Positions 34,700 to 42,457 of a DNA stretch of 64,000 nucleotides are shown here, one piece after another. The stretch comes from Rhodovulum bhavnagarense (lineage in GTDB: Bacteria; Pseudomonadota; Alphaproteobacteria; Rhodobacterales; Rhodobacteraceae). The stretch is taken from the NCBI RefSeq assembly GCF_004343505.1, contig NZ_SLXU01000001.1, forward strand, positions 62,001-126,000, given 5' to 3'. The translations under genes and the position numbers were made by a program. A model generated the notes under the pieces. It was not told the DNA's origin. It was given only the letters and a program-made list of their open reading frames with translations, and searched no databases. The stretch's first letter is position 1. Each line of letters begins with the position of its first letter.

Positions 34700-35839
34700 T
34701 TACATCTTGCACTCGCCCTCATAGGCGTTGCCGCGATCCTCCATCGCGGTGCCCACGATGCGGTTGGTCAGGATGTCGCCGTCGCGGACCACTTCGCGCA
34801 CGTAGAGATCCTGCACCGGGTGGTTGCTGGGGCCGAAGGCGAACTTGCCGCGGACCGAATCGAAATCGGCCTCTTTCAGCGCGGCGCGGAAGGCGTCGGC
34901 ATCCGCGACGCTGGCCTTGGCCATGGCCGAGAGCAGCAGGTTCGCCGTGTCATAGCCGTAAGAGGCATAGACCGATGGCAGGCGGCCATATTCGGCGCTG
35001 AACGTCTCGACAAAGGTGGCGTTGGCGGCGTTGTCCAGGTCGGGCGACCAGTTGGCCCCGTTCAGTACGCCGAGAGCGGAATCGCCCATCGCCTGGATGA
35101 TCGATTGGTCAAAGGAAAACGCCGGGCCGATCAGCGGCAGGCCGACGCCGGAATCGGCATATTGCTTGACGAAGGAAATCCCCATGCCGCCGGGCAGGAA
35201 GATGAACACGCCATCGGCGCCAGAGGCGCGGATCTGGGCGATCTCGCCCGCGTAATCGGTCTGGCCCAGCTTGGTATAGACCTCGCCCACGACCTCGCCC
35301 TCGTAGAACCGTTTGAACCCGGTAAGAGAGTCCTTACCCGCCGGGTAGTTCGGCGCCATGATGAAGGCCTTGGTGATGCCGGCGGTGGCGGCATAGGCGC
35401 CCGCAGCCTCGTGCAAATTGTCGTTCTGGTAGCTGACCGAGAAATAATTGGGGTTGCACCCCTTGCCCGCCAGCGCCGAGGGCGCGGCGTTGGTGGAGAG
35501 GTAGAACTTGCCCTGGGCGGTTGCCGCCGGCACCACGGCCATGGCCAGGTTGGACCACACGATGCCGGTCAGCACATCGACCTTGTCGGACTGGATCATC
35601 TTGTCGGCCAGTTGCACCGCGATATCCGGCTTGCGCTGGTCGTCCTCGATCACGACCTCCAGGTCGGGGTTGTTCGCCTGCTTGACCGCCAGCATGAACC
35701 CGTCGCGGGTGTCGAGCCCGAGGCTCGCGCCGCCGCCCGACAGGGTGGTGATCATGCCGACCTTGACCGGTTCGGCCAGGGCGGCCCCGGCTGTGACAAG
35801 CGCCGCGGCGGCGGCCAGAAGGGTTTTCGTCGCGTTCAT
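34700..35839 (-). CDS. livK: ABC transporter substrate-binding protein (LivK-type)
   Basis: A 379-aa periplasmic binding protein with a Sec signal peptide (residues 1-22, cut after A-A-L-A). The mature part begins E-P-V-K-V-G-M-I-T-T-L-S-G-G, the type-1 periplasmic fold of branched-chain amino acid/urea/amide binders. G-L-D-T-R-D-G-F-M and a Cys pair (about 149 and the C-terminal C near 377) are visible. First gene of the livKHMGF operon, with a GGGGAG ribosome site before ATG 35839. The 336-nt region upstream contains several hairpins and presumably the promoter. The ligand cannot be read from sequence. Confidence 0.92.
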   Translation of the reverse strand: MNATKTLLAAAAALVTAGAALAEPVKVGMITTLSGGGASLGLDTRDGFMLAVKQANNPDLEVVIEDDQRKPDIAVQLADKMIQSDKVDVLTGIVWSNLAMAVVPAATAQGKFYLSTNAAPSALAGKGCNPNYFSVSYQNDNLHEAAGAYAATAGITKAFIMAPNYPAGKDSLTGFKRFYEGEVVGEVYTKLGQTDYAGEIAQIRASGADGVFIFLPGGMGISFVKQYADSGVGLPLIGPAFSFDQSIIQAMGDSALGVLNGANWSPDLDNAANATFVETFSAEYGRLPSVYASYGYDTANLLLSAMAKASVADADAFRAALKEADFDSVRGKFAFGPSNHPVQDLYVREVVRDGDILTNRIVGTAMEDRGNAYEGECKM

Positions 35840-36175
35840 CTCTACACTCCCCAGATGCGTTGTTCTTGCCGCCCGGCCGGGCGGATTGCCAGCGGCATGC
35901 TATGCCGCGCATGCGGCGGGTCGCAAGCGGGGAGTGTTGCGGGACGTAGATTGCCAGAAGGGTGACGTTTGGCGGGATGAGCCGCGCCTACCACCCGCCT
36001 TGGTCCGGGCGACCAGCCCGGGCCGCGCCCGACCCTCCCCACGGGAGGGCGCATTGCAGCGTTGCAAATCGCGACAAGCAGAGGAAGGCTTGCAACATAA
36101 AGCAAGCAGATCAGGCCGGACAAAGCGCCCTCCCAAGGTCGGACGCGGCCCTTCTCAAGTCGATCGAATGGGCGA
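35840..36175 (-). promoter_or_regulatory. Structured leader/intergenic region between moaE and livK
   Basis: No credible gene is seen. Between 36002 and 36134 there are four local hairpins: GGTCCGGGC/GCCCGGGCC (36002-36024, one G-U), CCCTCCC/GGGAGGG (36033-36049), TTGCA/TGCAA (about 36055-36067) and GCTTGC/GCAAGC (36088-36107). A perfect 10-bp inverted repeat (36043-36052 with 36125-36134) could replace the second as an alternative fold. It may be the moaE terminator, the livK leader, a small RNA or an intergenic repeat. Confidence 0.5.
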
Positions 36176-36622
36176 CTAGTCCCCATCCCACCGGCCCAAT
36201 GCCGCCTCGTCCGCATCCTTCGCGGCGACCCAGTCCTCGGCGCCCTCGCGGTATTCCTTCTTCCAGAAGGGCGCGCGGGATTTCAGGTAGTCCATCAGGA
36301 ATTCCGCCGCGGCAAAGGCGTCGGCGCGGTGGCGGGCGGCGGTGGCGACCATCATGATCGCCTCGCCCGGCACCATGGGGCCGTGGCGGTGGATCACAAG
36401 GCAATCGGCAAGCGCCCAGCGGTCCATCGCCTGGCCTGCGATCTTTTCCAGCGCGCGTTCGGTCATGCCGGGGTAATGCTCGATCTCCATCCGTGTCAGG
36501 CTGTCGTCGCCGCGCACCACGCCGGTAAAGGTCACGATGGCCCCGGCCTGGGTATGCCCCTCGGCAAAGGCCCCGGCCTCGGCGCCGAAATCGAAGGGGG
36601 CGGCTTGCACGCGGATGTCCAT
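36176..36622 (-). CDS. moaE: Molybdopterin synthase catalytic subunit
   Basis: A 148-aa MoaE protein. With MoaD it adds two sulfurs to precursor Z (cPMP) to give molybdopterin. Family features are visible: the F-T-G-V-V-R-G-D loop near 32-39, the H-R-H-G-P-M motif near 78-83, and a K-S-R-A-P-F-W-K-K-E segment near 114-123 carrying the active-site lysines. It starts 4 nt after the moaD stop, so it is the last gene of uvrC-pgsA-moaD-moaE. Confidence 0.95.
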   Translation of the reverse strand: MDIRVQAAPFDFGAEAGAFAEGHTQAGAIVTFTGVVRGDDSLTRMEIEHYPGMTERALEKIAGQAMDRWALADCLVIHRHGPMVPGEAIMMVATAARHRADAFAAAEFLMDYLKSRAPFWKKEYREGAEDWVAAKDADEAALGRWDGD

Positions 36623-36626
36623 GGGC

Positions 36627-36875
36627 TCAGCCCCCGGTCATCGGCGGGAAGAACGCCACCTCGCGCGCGCCCGCCAGCGGGGCGTCGAAATCGGTCAGGT
36701 CCTGGTCCACGGCAACGCGCAGGGCCGAGAGGTCGGAAAACGCCAGCGCATAGCGCTCTTCGCGGGCCTTCAGTTCCTCGACCAGGTCGGCCACGGTCGC
36801 GGCCTGCGTCTCGATCCGCTCTTTCGGCAGGCCGATGCGTTCGCGCACCCAGGCGAAGTAGAGCACATCGATCAT
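36627..36875 (-). CDS. moaD: Molybdopterin synthase sulfur-carrier subunit
   Basis: An 82-aa ubiquitin-like sulfur carrier. The C-terminus F-F-P-P-M-T-G-G ends in the di-glycine that is thiocarboxylated and inserted into MoaE. The N-terminus M-I-D-V-L-Y-F-A-W-V-R-E-R is typical of MoaD. The ATG at 36875 overlaps the pgsA stop (ATGA). A much longer open frame upstream in this phase is the shadow of pgsA and is not coding. Confidence 0.95.
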   Translation of the reverse strand: MIDVLYFAWVRERIGLPKERIETQAATVADLVEELKAREERYALAFSDLSALRVAVDQDLTDFDAPLAGAREVAFFPPMTGG

Positions 36876-37438
36876 GTCGCCTTCTCCTCGCGCAGGAAGG
36901 GCCAGGCCTTGATGAAGTAATCCGCCCCGGTGATCAGCGTCAGCACCGCCGCGACGGCCAACAGCCCACTGCCCAGCATCGCCACGGCCCCCGAGGCCAC
37001 CAGGCCCTGGGCCAGCAGCACGGTCAGGGCCACCATCTGGACGGTGGTCTTCCACTTGGCCAGTTTCGTCACCTTCAGCTTGCCCGCATCGGCGCCCAGG
37101 AATTCCCGCAGACCCGAAACGAACACCTCGCGGAACACGATCACCCCGGCGGACACGGCCAGCACCGGGTTGAACCCGATCTGCGCGACCACCGCGACCA
37201 GCGCGATCAGCACCATGGCCTTGTCCGCGATCGGGTCCACCATCGCGCCGAACCGGCTGGTCTGGTTGAACTTGCGCGCGATATATCCGTCCACCCAGTC
37301 GGTGGCCGAGGCACCGACGAACACCGCCAGCGCCACCGCATGGGCCGTGGTCCCGTCCCAGATGACGTAGATCAGCGGGAACAGCAGCGCCAGGATCAGG
37401 CGCGCGACCGACAGGATATTGGGGATCGTCCATCTCAT
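36872..37438 (-). CDS. pgsA: CDP-diacylglycerol-glycerol-3-phosphate 3-phosphatidyltransferase
   Basis: A 188-aa inner-membrane enzyme of the CDP-alcohol phosphotransferase family that makes phosphatidylglycerol phosphate. The catalytic motif D-G-x2-A-R-x8-G-x3-D-x3-D is complete, reading D-G-Y-I-A-R ... G-A-M-V-D-P-I-A-D near residues 50-72. Four to five hydrophobic helices follow, ending with K-A-W-P-F-L-R-E-E-K. It lies 17 nt after uvrC and overlaps moaD by 4 nt; the uvrC-pgsA pairing is common in proteobacteria. Confidence 0.96.
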   Translation of the reverse strand: MRWTIPNILSVARLILALLFPLIYVIWDGTTAHAVALAVFVGASATDWVDGYIARKFNQTSRFGAMVDPIADKAMVLIALVAVVAQIGFNPVLAVSAGVIVFREVFVSGLREFLGADAGKLKVTKLAKWKTTVQMVALTVLLAQGLVASGAVAMLGSGLLAVAAVLTLITGADYFIKAWPFLREEKAT

Positions 37439-37455
37439 GGGGGCGTCATAGCGCG

Positions 37456-39333
37456 TCAGCCGCGCTCATGGAAGAAGCCGTAGATGGTTTCGGCCAGGCT
37501 GTCGGAAATGCCGTCCACGGCCTTCAGATCCGCCAGCCCCGCGCGGGATACCGCCTTGGCGCTGCCGAAATGGGTCAGCAGGGCGCGTTTGCGGGTGGCG
37601 CCGACGCCGGGGATCTCGTCCAGCGGCGTGGCGCCGACCGCCTTGGCCCGTTTCGCGCGGTGGGTGCCGATGGCAAAGCGGTGCGCCTCGTCCCGCAGGC
37701 GCTGGATGAAATAAAGCACGGGATCGGTGTGGCGCAGGGCAAAGGGGCGCTGACCGGGGCGGTGAAATTCCTCTTTCCCGGCATCGCGGTCGATGCCCTT
37801 GGCCACGCCGACGATGGGGATGTCCGTAACCCCCAGATCGCCCATGATCTGCGCCACGGCCCCAACCTGCCCCGCGCCGCCGTCGATCAGCAGCAGGTCC
37901 GGCCATGTGTCGCCCTGGCGGTCCGGGTCTTCTTTCAGCAGGCGCTTGAACCGGCGGGTCAGCACCTCTTTCATCATGCCGAAATCGTCGCCCGGCGTCA
38001 GGTCGTCGCCGCGGATGTTGAACTTGCGGTACTGGCTTTTGACGAACCCCTCTGGCCCCGCCACCACCATGGCGCCGACAGCGTTGGTGCCCTGGATGTG
38101 GGAGTTGTCGTAGATTTCCACCCGGTTCGGCGGGGCCTCCAGCCCAAAGGCTTCGGCCAGCCCTTTCAGCAATTTGCCCTGCGCCGCACTCTCGGCCATC
38201 TTGCGGCCCAGGCTTTCCTTGGCGTTGCGCAGGGCGCCTGCCACCAGCTCCGTCTTTTCGCCGCGCTGGGGAAAGGCGATCTCCACCTTGCGGCCCGCGC
38301 GTTCGGACAGGGCGGCTGCCATCAGTTCCCGATCCTCGATGTCGTGGGAGGTCAGGATCAGGCGGGGCGGCTCCTTGTTCTCGTAGAACTGGCCAAGAAA
38401 GCCCTGCAGCACCTCCTCGGGCCCCGCACCGGCCCCTGTGCGCGGGTAGTAGTCCCGGTTGCCCCAGTTCTGGTTGGCGCGGATGAAGAAGACCTGCACG
38501 CAGGCCTGCCCGCCCTCCATGTGCAGGGCCACGATATCGGCCTCGGCCACGCCGCGCGGGTTGATGCCCTGCACCGATTGCACTTGGGTCAGCGCCCGGA
38601 TGCGGTCGCGCAGGGCGGCGGCACGTTCGAATTCCAGCGCCTCCGATGCGGCCTCCATCTCGGCGGCCAGCGCCTCTTGCACGCCGGTGGACTTGCCTTG
38701 CAGGAAGCGTTCGGCATCGCGCACAGCGGCGGCATAATCCGCCGCGCTGATCTTGCCCACGCAGGGGCCGCTGCACCGCTTTATCTGGTACAGCAGGCAG
38801 GGCCGCGTGCGGCTGTCGAACATGGAATCCGAGCAGTTGCGCAGCAGGAATACCTTTTGCAACTGGTTCAGCGTCCGGTTCACCGCGCCCGCGCTGGCAA
38901 ACGGGCCGAAATAGGCGCCCTTGCGGGTCTTGGCGCCGCGATGCTTGGTGATCTGGGGAAAGGCGTGGTCCCTGGTGATCAGGATGTTCGGAAAGCTTTT
39001 GTCGTCGCGCAGCAGCACGTTGTAGCGCGGCTTGAGTTGCTTGATGAGGTTCTGTTCCAGAAGCAGCGCCTCGGTTTCCGTGCGCGTGGTCAGGAACATC
39101 ATCGAGGCGGTTTCGGAAATCATCCGCGCGATACGGGGGGAATGCCCCGAGGGCTTGGCGTAATTCGCGACCCGCTTCTTCAGGCTCTTGGCCTTGCCGA
39201 CGTACAGAACCCGGCTTTCGGCATCCAGCATCCGGTACACGCCGGGCGAGTTGTCCAGCGTCGCCAGATAGGACTGGATACAGGCATGGCCAGTGGGATG
39301 CTCGGCGGTATTGTCGGCGGGGGGCTGGGTCAT
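37456..39333 (-). CDS. uvrC: Excinuclease ABC subunit C
   Basis: A 625-aa nuclease of nucleotide excision repair. The N-terminal GIY-YIG domain (about 25-105) has S-P-G-V-Y-R-M and L-Y-V-G-K-A-K-S-L for the 3' incision, and the UVR domain that contacts UvrB lies near 215-250. The C-terminal RNase-H-like domain performs the 5' incision (I-Y-D-N-S-H-I-Q-G and L-L-I-D-G-G-A-G-Q). A tandem helix-hairpin-helix ends the protein, with I-P-G-V-G-A-T-R-K. Upstream is an AT-rich region with a DnaA box. No LexA-type site was found there. Confidence 0.97.
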   Translation of the reverse strand: MTQPPADNTAEHPTGHACIQSYLATLDNSPGVYRMLDAESRVLYVGKAKSLKKRVANYAKPSGHSPRIARMISETASMMFLTTRTETEALLLEQNLIKQLKPRYNVLLRDDKSFPNILITRDHAFPQITKHRGAKTRKGAYFGPFASAGAVNRTLNQLQKVFLLRNCSDSMFDSRTRPCLLYQIKRCSGPCVGKISAADYAAAVRDAERFLQGKSTGVQEALAAEMEAASEALEFERAAALRDRIRALTQVQSVQGINPRGVAEADIVALHMEGGQACVQVFFIRANQNWGNRDYYPRTGAGAGPEEVLQGFLGQFYENKEPPRLILTSHDIEDRELMAAALSERAGRKVEIAFPQRGEKTELVAGALRNAKESLGRKMAESAAQGKLLKGLAEAFGLEAPPNRVEIYDNSHIQGTNAVGAMVVAGPEGFVKSQYRKFNIRGDDLTPGDDFGMMKEVLTRRFKRLLKEDPDRQGDTWPDLLLIDGGAGQVGAVAQIMGDLGVTDIPIVGVAKGIDRDAGKEEFHRPGQRPFALRHTDPVLYFIQRLRDEAHRFAIGTHRAKRAKAVGATPLDEIPGVGATRKRALLTHFGSAKAVSRAGLADLKAVDGISDSLAETIYGFFHERG

Positions 39334-39409
39334 CGCGCGCAGGTCATGATTCCGCCGCGGGCTGCATCACATGCGACGGATGGGCAAGCGGAAACCTGTC
39401 CACGAATTC

Positions 39410-39418
39410 TGTGGATAA
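39410..39418 (-). promoter_or_regulatory. DnaA box (TTATCCACA)
   Basis: The minus strand reads TTATCCACA, the perfect 9-mer DnaA consensus. A partial second site, CTGTCCACG, is at 39396-39404 on the plus strand, giving a short inverted TCCAC/GTGGA pair around GAATTCT. It lies 77 nt upstream of the uvrC start. A single box is not an origin; DnaA-dependent control is possible. Confidence 0.6.
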
Positions 39419-39480
39419 GTCTGACGATAACTTGGGGGAGCAGGGAATTTTTCATTTGATCCTGACGTGTTCCTTGCTTT

Positions 39481-39495
39481 GCCTAAAATTTAGGC
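39481..39495. promoter_or_regulatory. 15-bp palindrome, operator-like
   Basis: GCCTAAA-A-TTTAGGC is a perfect 7-bp inverted repeat around a single central base. The symmetry suits a dimeric DNA-binding protein better than an RNA hairpin. It lies 148 nt upstream of the uvrC start in the AT-rich gap. The bound regulator is unknown. Confidence 0.4.
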
Positions 39496-39630
39496 CATCA
39501 TGTAAGTAGCTGTTTTGGATTGATAAAAAAATAGTGGTAGTCAACTGTCTGAAATTTCTAAAGAATGGCTGAAGGTTTTGTGACTGACTTGTCCTTGGTG
39601 GAAAACTTGCGGCACCTGATCGACGCGGGC

Positions 39631-40413
39631 CTATTCCACACCCAGGACATCGGGGGTCTGCCAGCCCAGGTGCTGGCCCCCGTCCACGCTGATCATCTGC
39701 CCTGTGACGGCGGGGGCAGCCAGCAGGTAATCCAGCGCTGCGCAGATATCCTCTGCATGCGCGCCACGGCCCAGAACGGTCGCCGCGCGCTGGCGGGTGA
39801 AATGATCCTCGGACTGTCGGCCGCCGCGCAAGGTGGGGCCCGGCCCGATCGCATTGACCCGGATGCCCGGTGCCAGTGCCTGGGCCGCGGTCCGGGTAAA
39901 GGCCCATAACCCCATCTTGGCGATGGTATAGGTCATGAATTCGGGTGTGGGTTTGAGAACCCGCTGATCGATCATGTTCACCACCAGCCCGGTTGCGCGC
40001 GGTTCGCCGTTTTCGTCGGCTTCAGCGCCGGGCGCCTGGGCGGCGAAGGCTTGCGTCAGCACGAAAGGCGCGCGCAGGTTGGACCCGATATGCCGGTGCC
40101 AGCTATCGCGGGTGGCGCTATGGATCGTGTCATATTCGAAGATCGAGGCATTGTTGACCAGCACCGTCAACGGCCCGCCAAGGGCTGCGGCCGCGCGCGG
40201 GACCAGGTCAGCGGCCTGTTCCTCGTCCAGCAAGTCGGCGCCAAGCGCCACGGCCTGCCTGCCCATTGCCCGCAACTCGGCTACCACCTTGTCGGCATCC
40301 GTGGTGCCGCTGGCATAGTGAACAGCCACGTCGATCCCCTGTTTGCCCAGGTGCAGCGCCATCGCGCGGCCCAGTCTCCGCGCCCCCCCGGTGACCAATG
40401 CGCGTTTCGTCAT
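39631..40413 (-). CDS. SDR-family oxidoreductase, pteridine-reductase-like
   Basis: A 260-aa classical short-chain dehydrogenase/reductase. The dinucleotide motif is T-G-G-A-R-R-L-G at 8-15, N-N-A-S is near 88-91 and the catalytic Y-x3-K is Y-T-I-A-K near 165. The T-G-x3-R-x-G form with Arg and the V-N-N-A-S-I-F-E segment are features of pteridine/dihydromonapterin reductases (FolM/PTR1), which prefer NADPH. This is inference; other substrates are possible. The ATG at 40413 overlaps the antiporter stop (ATGA), so the two are co-translated. Confidence 0.85.
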   Translation of the reverse strand: MTKRALVTGGARRLGRAMALHLGKQGIDVAVHYASGTTDADKVVAELRAMGRQAVALGADLLDEEQAADLVPRAAAALGGPLTVLVNNASIFEYDTIHSATRDSWHRHIGSNLRAPFVLTQAFAAQAPGAEADENGEPRATGLVVNMIDQRVLKPTPEFMTYTIAKMGLWAFTRTAAQALAPGIRVNAIGPGPTLRGGRQSEDHFTRQRAATVLGRGAHAEDICAALDYLLAAPAVTGQMISVDGGQHLGWQTPDVLGVE

Positions 40414-41384
40414 GTCAGAAGAACCCCCAGATAGCCCGCATATCCCGCAAGAAAGGCCGCGCCCCAGGCCCTGTTCAAAGGCCAGCGGAAAAAGACGAAG
40501 GGCGCCAGCAGCGCCGAGGCTGCAAGCATCACCCACAGATCGAGGCGCAGTATTTCGGGCGGAACCGGGATGTCGCCCACCACGCCGGCAATGCCGATGA
40601 TGGCAAGCAGGTTGAACATGTTCGACCCGATCACGTTACCTAGCACGACATCCGCCTGCCGGCGCAGCGCGGCCATGACCGTGGTCGCCAGTTCCGGCAG
40701 TGAGGTGCCCACCGCGACCAGCGTCAGGCCGATCACGGTTTGCGAAATGCCGATCTCCGTGGCGATGTCGACCGCGCCATCGACGAGCAGATCGGCGCCC
40801 AGCGGCAGGCCCATCAGGCCAAGGGCGATGAACATTGCGATCTTGAACCAAGACAGGGTCGGGTCCACGCCCTCCAGCTCGGTCAGCGGGTCTTCTTCCG
40901 GGGCGAGCGTGTCGGCCTCGGCATTGTCACGCCGGTGTTTGCGCGCGGACAGGAAAGCGTCGAAAAGGATCAGGCAAAGGGCGAATAACAGCACCAGGCC
41001 ATGCATCCAGGTCACGGGGCCGAGCAGGCAGACCATCAGAAACAGCAGGCTGGCCCCGATCATCATCAAGAAGGTACGCCGCGTGTCGCTGTCGCGGGTG
41101 TCCAGCCCCACGATCAGTGCCGGCAGGCCCAGCACCAGCAGCACGTTCGCCGTGTTGGAGCCCACCACGTTGCCCATCGCGATGCCCGGCGCGTTATCCA
41201 GCACCGCCTTGATCGCGATCAGCAATTCAGGCGCCGAGGTGCCGAAGGCCACGATGGTCAGGCTGACGATCAGCGCGGGTACGCCTAGCCGCAGCGACAG
41301 GTTCACCGCGCCTTTCACCAGGCTGTCACCGGCAAACAGCAGCAGGGAAAGGCCCAGCGCGACATAAAGGAGGTCCATCGCCAT
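40410..41384 (-). CDS. Calcium/sodium antiporter, CaCA family (YrbG-like)
   Basis: A 324-aa inner-membrane protein with about ten transmembrane segments and two inverted alpha repeats. These are A-F-G-T-S-A-P-E-L with G-N-V-V-G-S-N-T near 46-80, and A-V-G-T-S-L-P-E-L with G-N-V-I-G-S-N-M-F-N near 222-260. The acidic residues in each repeat are the cation site. An acidic cytoplasmic loop (about 145-170) separates the halves. It exchanges Na+ or H+ for Ca2+. Start 41384 has an AAGGG site; the stop of the upstream 60-aa gene is 6 nt away. Confidence 0.93.
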   Translation of the reverse strand: MAMDLLYVALGLSLLLFAGDSLVKGAVNLSLRLGVPALIVSLTIVAFGTSAPELLIAIKAVLDNAPGIAMGNVVGSNTANVLLVLGLPALIVGLDTRDSDTRRTFLMMIGASLLFLMVCLLGPVTWMHGLVLLFALCLILFDAFLSARKHRRDNAEADTLAPEEDPLTELEGVDPTLSWFKIAMFIALGLMGLPLGADLLVDGAVDIATEIGISQTVIGLTLVAVGTSLPELATTVMAALRRQADVVLGNVIGSNMFNLLAIIGIAGVVGDIPVPPEILRLDLWVMLAASALLAPFVFFRWPLNRAWGAAFLAGYAGYLGVLLT

Positions 41385-41390
41385 GAGCGA

Positions 41391-41573
41391 TCAGCCCTTT
41401 TCGCAGGGGCACCGCCCCCGGCCGATGCGATGGCGCCCGCAATTGGGGCATTTTTCGGGGCGGCGGCGGTGCAGGGAAAGCGGGGGAGTGCCCGGCCGGG
41501 GTAGGCGCAGCCGTCCGAACATGGCCAGCACGGCCATGCCGATCAGGAAGACTGTGACGATCTTTATGATCAT
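41391..41573 (-). CDS. Small membrane protein with a C-terminal zinc-ribbon-like tail
   Basis: A 60-aa protein: one N-terminal transmembrane helix (I-I-K-I-V-T-V-F-L-I-G-M-A-V-L-A-M-F), then a Pro/Arg-rich linker and C-P-N-C-G-R-H-R-I-G-R-G-R-C-P-C, which offers four cysteines in a CxxC...CxC arrangement. This resembles a minimal zinc knuckle on the cytoplasmic or periplasmic face. It starts 3 nt after the S49 peptidase stop and ends 6 nt before the antiporter, so it belongs to their operon. Function unknown. Confidence 0.75.
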   Translation of the reverse strand: MIIKIVTVFLIGMAVLAMFGRLRLPRPGTPPLSLHRRRPEKCPNCGRHRIGRGRCPCEKG

Positions 41574-41576
41574 GAC

Positions 41577-42380
41577 CTAAAGCCCGTAGCGCGCCCAGAG
41601 CGCGCGTGTTTCCAACTCGTCGGCAAGGGTCGCAACCGCCTGTCCGCCAAGTCGGGACAAAAGACCCTTGCGCGGGGCATGCAGTGAAAACCGGGTCTTG
41701 TCGCCAAAACGCGTTTTCATTGTCGGCACGAGGTGCCCGATACCATCGGCCAGCCCCAGATCGACGGCCTGCTGGCCGGTCCAGACATCGCCGGTGAACA
41801 GATCGGCATCCTGTTTCAGCTTTGCCCCGCGCCGGGCGCGGACATGGGCCTTGAACGTCTCGTGGATCGGCGTCTGAAGCGCCATCAGCCGTTCCACATC
41901 CTCGGGTTTCTCAGGCTGGAACGGATCCATGAAGCTCTTGCTTTCGCCGGCAGTATGCACGCGCCGCTCCACCCCCTGGCGGGTCAGCAACTCGTGGAAG
42001 CCGAAGCTGGCATAGATCACCCCGATCGAGCCGACCAGAGAGGCGGCGTCGGCATAGATCTCATCCGCCGCGCAAGCCAGCCAGTAGCCGCCCGAGGCCG
42101 CCACATCCTCGACGAAGGCGATCACGGGGGTTTCGGTTTCCTCTGACAGCCGGCGGATGCGGGCGGCGATCAGGGCGCTTTGCACCGGCGAGCCGCCCGG
42201 AGAGTTGAGCTGCAGCGCGACCGCGTCGGGCCTGGCCTTGCGAAAGGCCCGCTCGATGATCGGGGCCAGGGCCGCATCCGACAGGCCCGAGCCCGCCCGG
42301 GGATTGGCCACAATGGTTCCGGCCAGGCGAAGCACCGCCACATGCGGATCGGGTTTGACGAAAGGAAGCCAGCGTTTCAT
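41577..42380 (-). CDS. S49 family peptidase (SohB/SppA-like)
   Basis: A 267-aa Clp-fold serine protease of the signal-peptide-peptidase group. The nucleophile is in A-A-S-G-G-Y-W (Ser at about 106) and the catalytic lysine in G-E-S-K-S-F-M-D-P-F (about 160), the Ser/Lys dyad of S49. A N-S-P-G-G-S-P motif is near 60. No strong signal anchor is evident at the N-terminus, so it may be cytoplasmic or peripherally attached. The start at 42380 (M-K-R-W-L-P-F) is favoured; a TTG extension to 42416 is less likely. First gene of a four-gene run to the SDR. Confidence 0.9.
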   Translation of the reverse strand: MKRWLPFVKPDPHVAVLRLAGTIVANPRAGSGLSDAALAPIIERAFRKARPDAVALQLNSPGGSPVQSALIAARIRRLSEETETPVIAFVEDVAASGGYWLACAADEIYADAASLVGSIGVIYASFGFHELLTRQGVERRVHTAGESKSFMDPFQPEKPEDVERLMALQTPIHETFKAHVRARRGAKLKQDADLFTGDVWTGQQAVDLGLADGIGHLVPTMKTRFGDKTRFSLHAPRKGLLSRLGGQAVATLADELETRALWARYGL

Positions 42381-42457
42381 GGCAACGCATGTAGAGTGCC
42401 GGGCGCAGGCGAACAAGGCGGGCCGTGAAATGGCCGCGCCCTGTTGCGCCGCTGCCC

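Larger units (their letters stand above)
39334..39630. promoter_or_regulatory. AT-rich intergenic region upstream of uvrC
   Basis: About 200 bp (39420-39610) are conspicuously AT-rich compared with the rest of the window and carry no credible gene. It lies downstream of the SDR gene and upstream of uvrC, both on the minus strand, so it should hold the uvrC promoter. It contains a perfect DnaA box and a 15-bp palindrome, annotated separately. I could not assign a convincing -35/-10 pair. Confidence 0.5.

Noticed and set aside
35842-36216. Minus-strand open frames of 78 and 124 codons in the moaE-livK gap
   Set aside because: They cross strong hairpins, overlap the moaE end and have no conserved-looking sequence; the region is better read as a structured leader or repeat.
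39410-39418. Replication origin inferred from the DnaA box
   Set aside because: A single perfect box and one partial box, without the usual cluster or origin-linked genes, is not enough.
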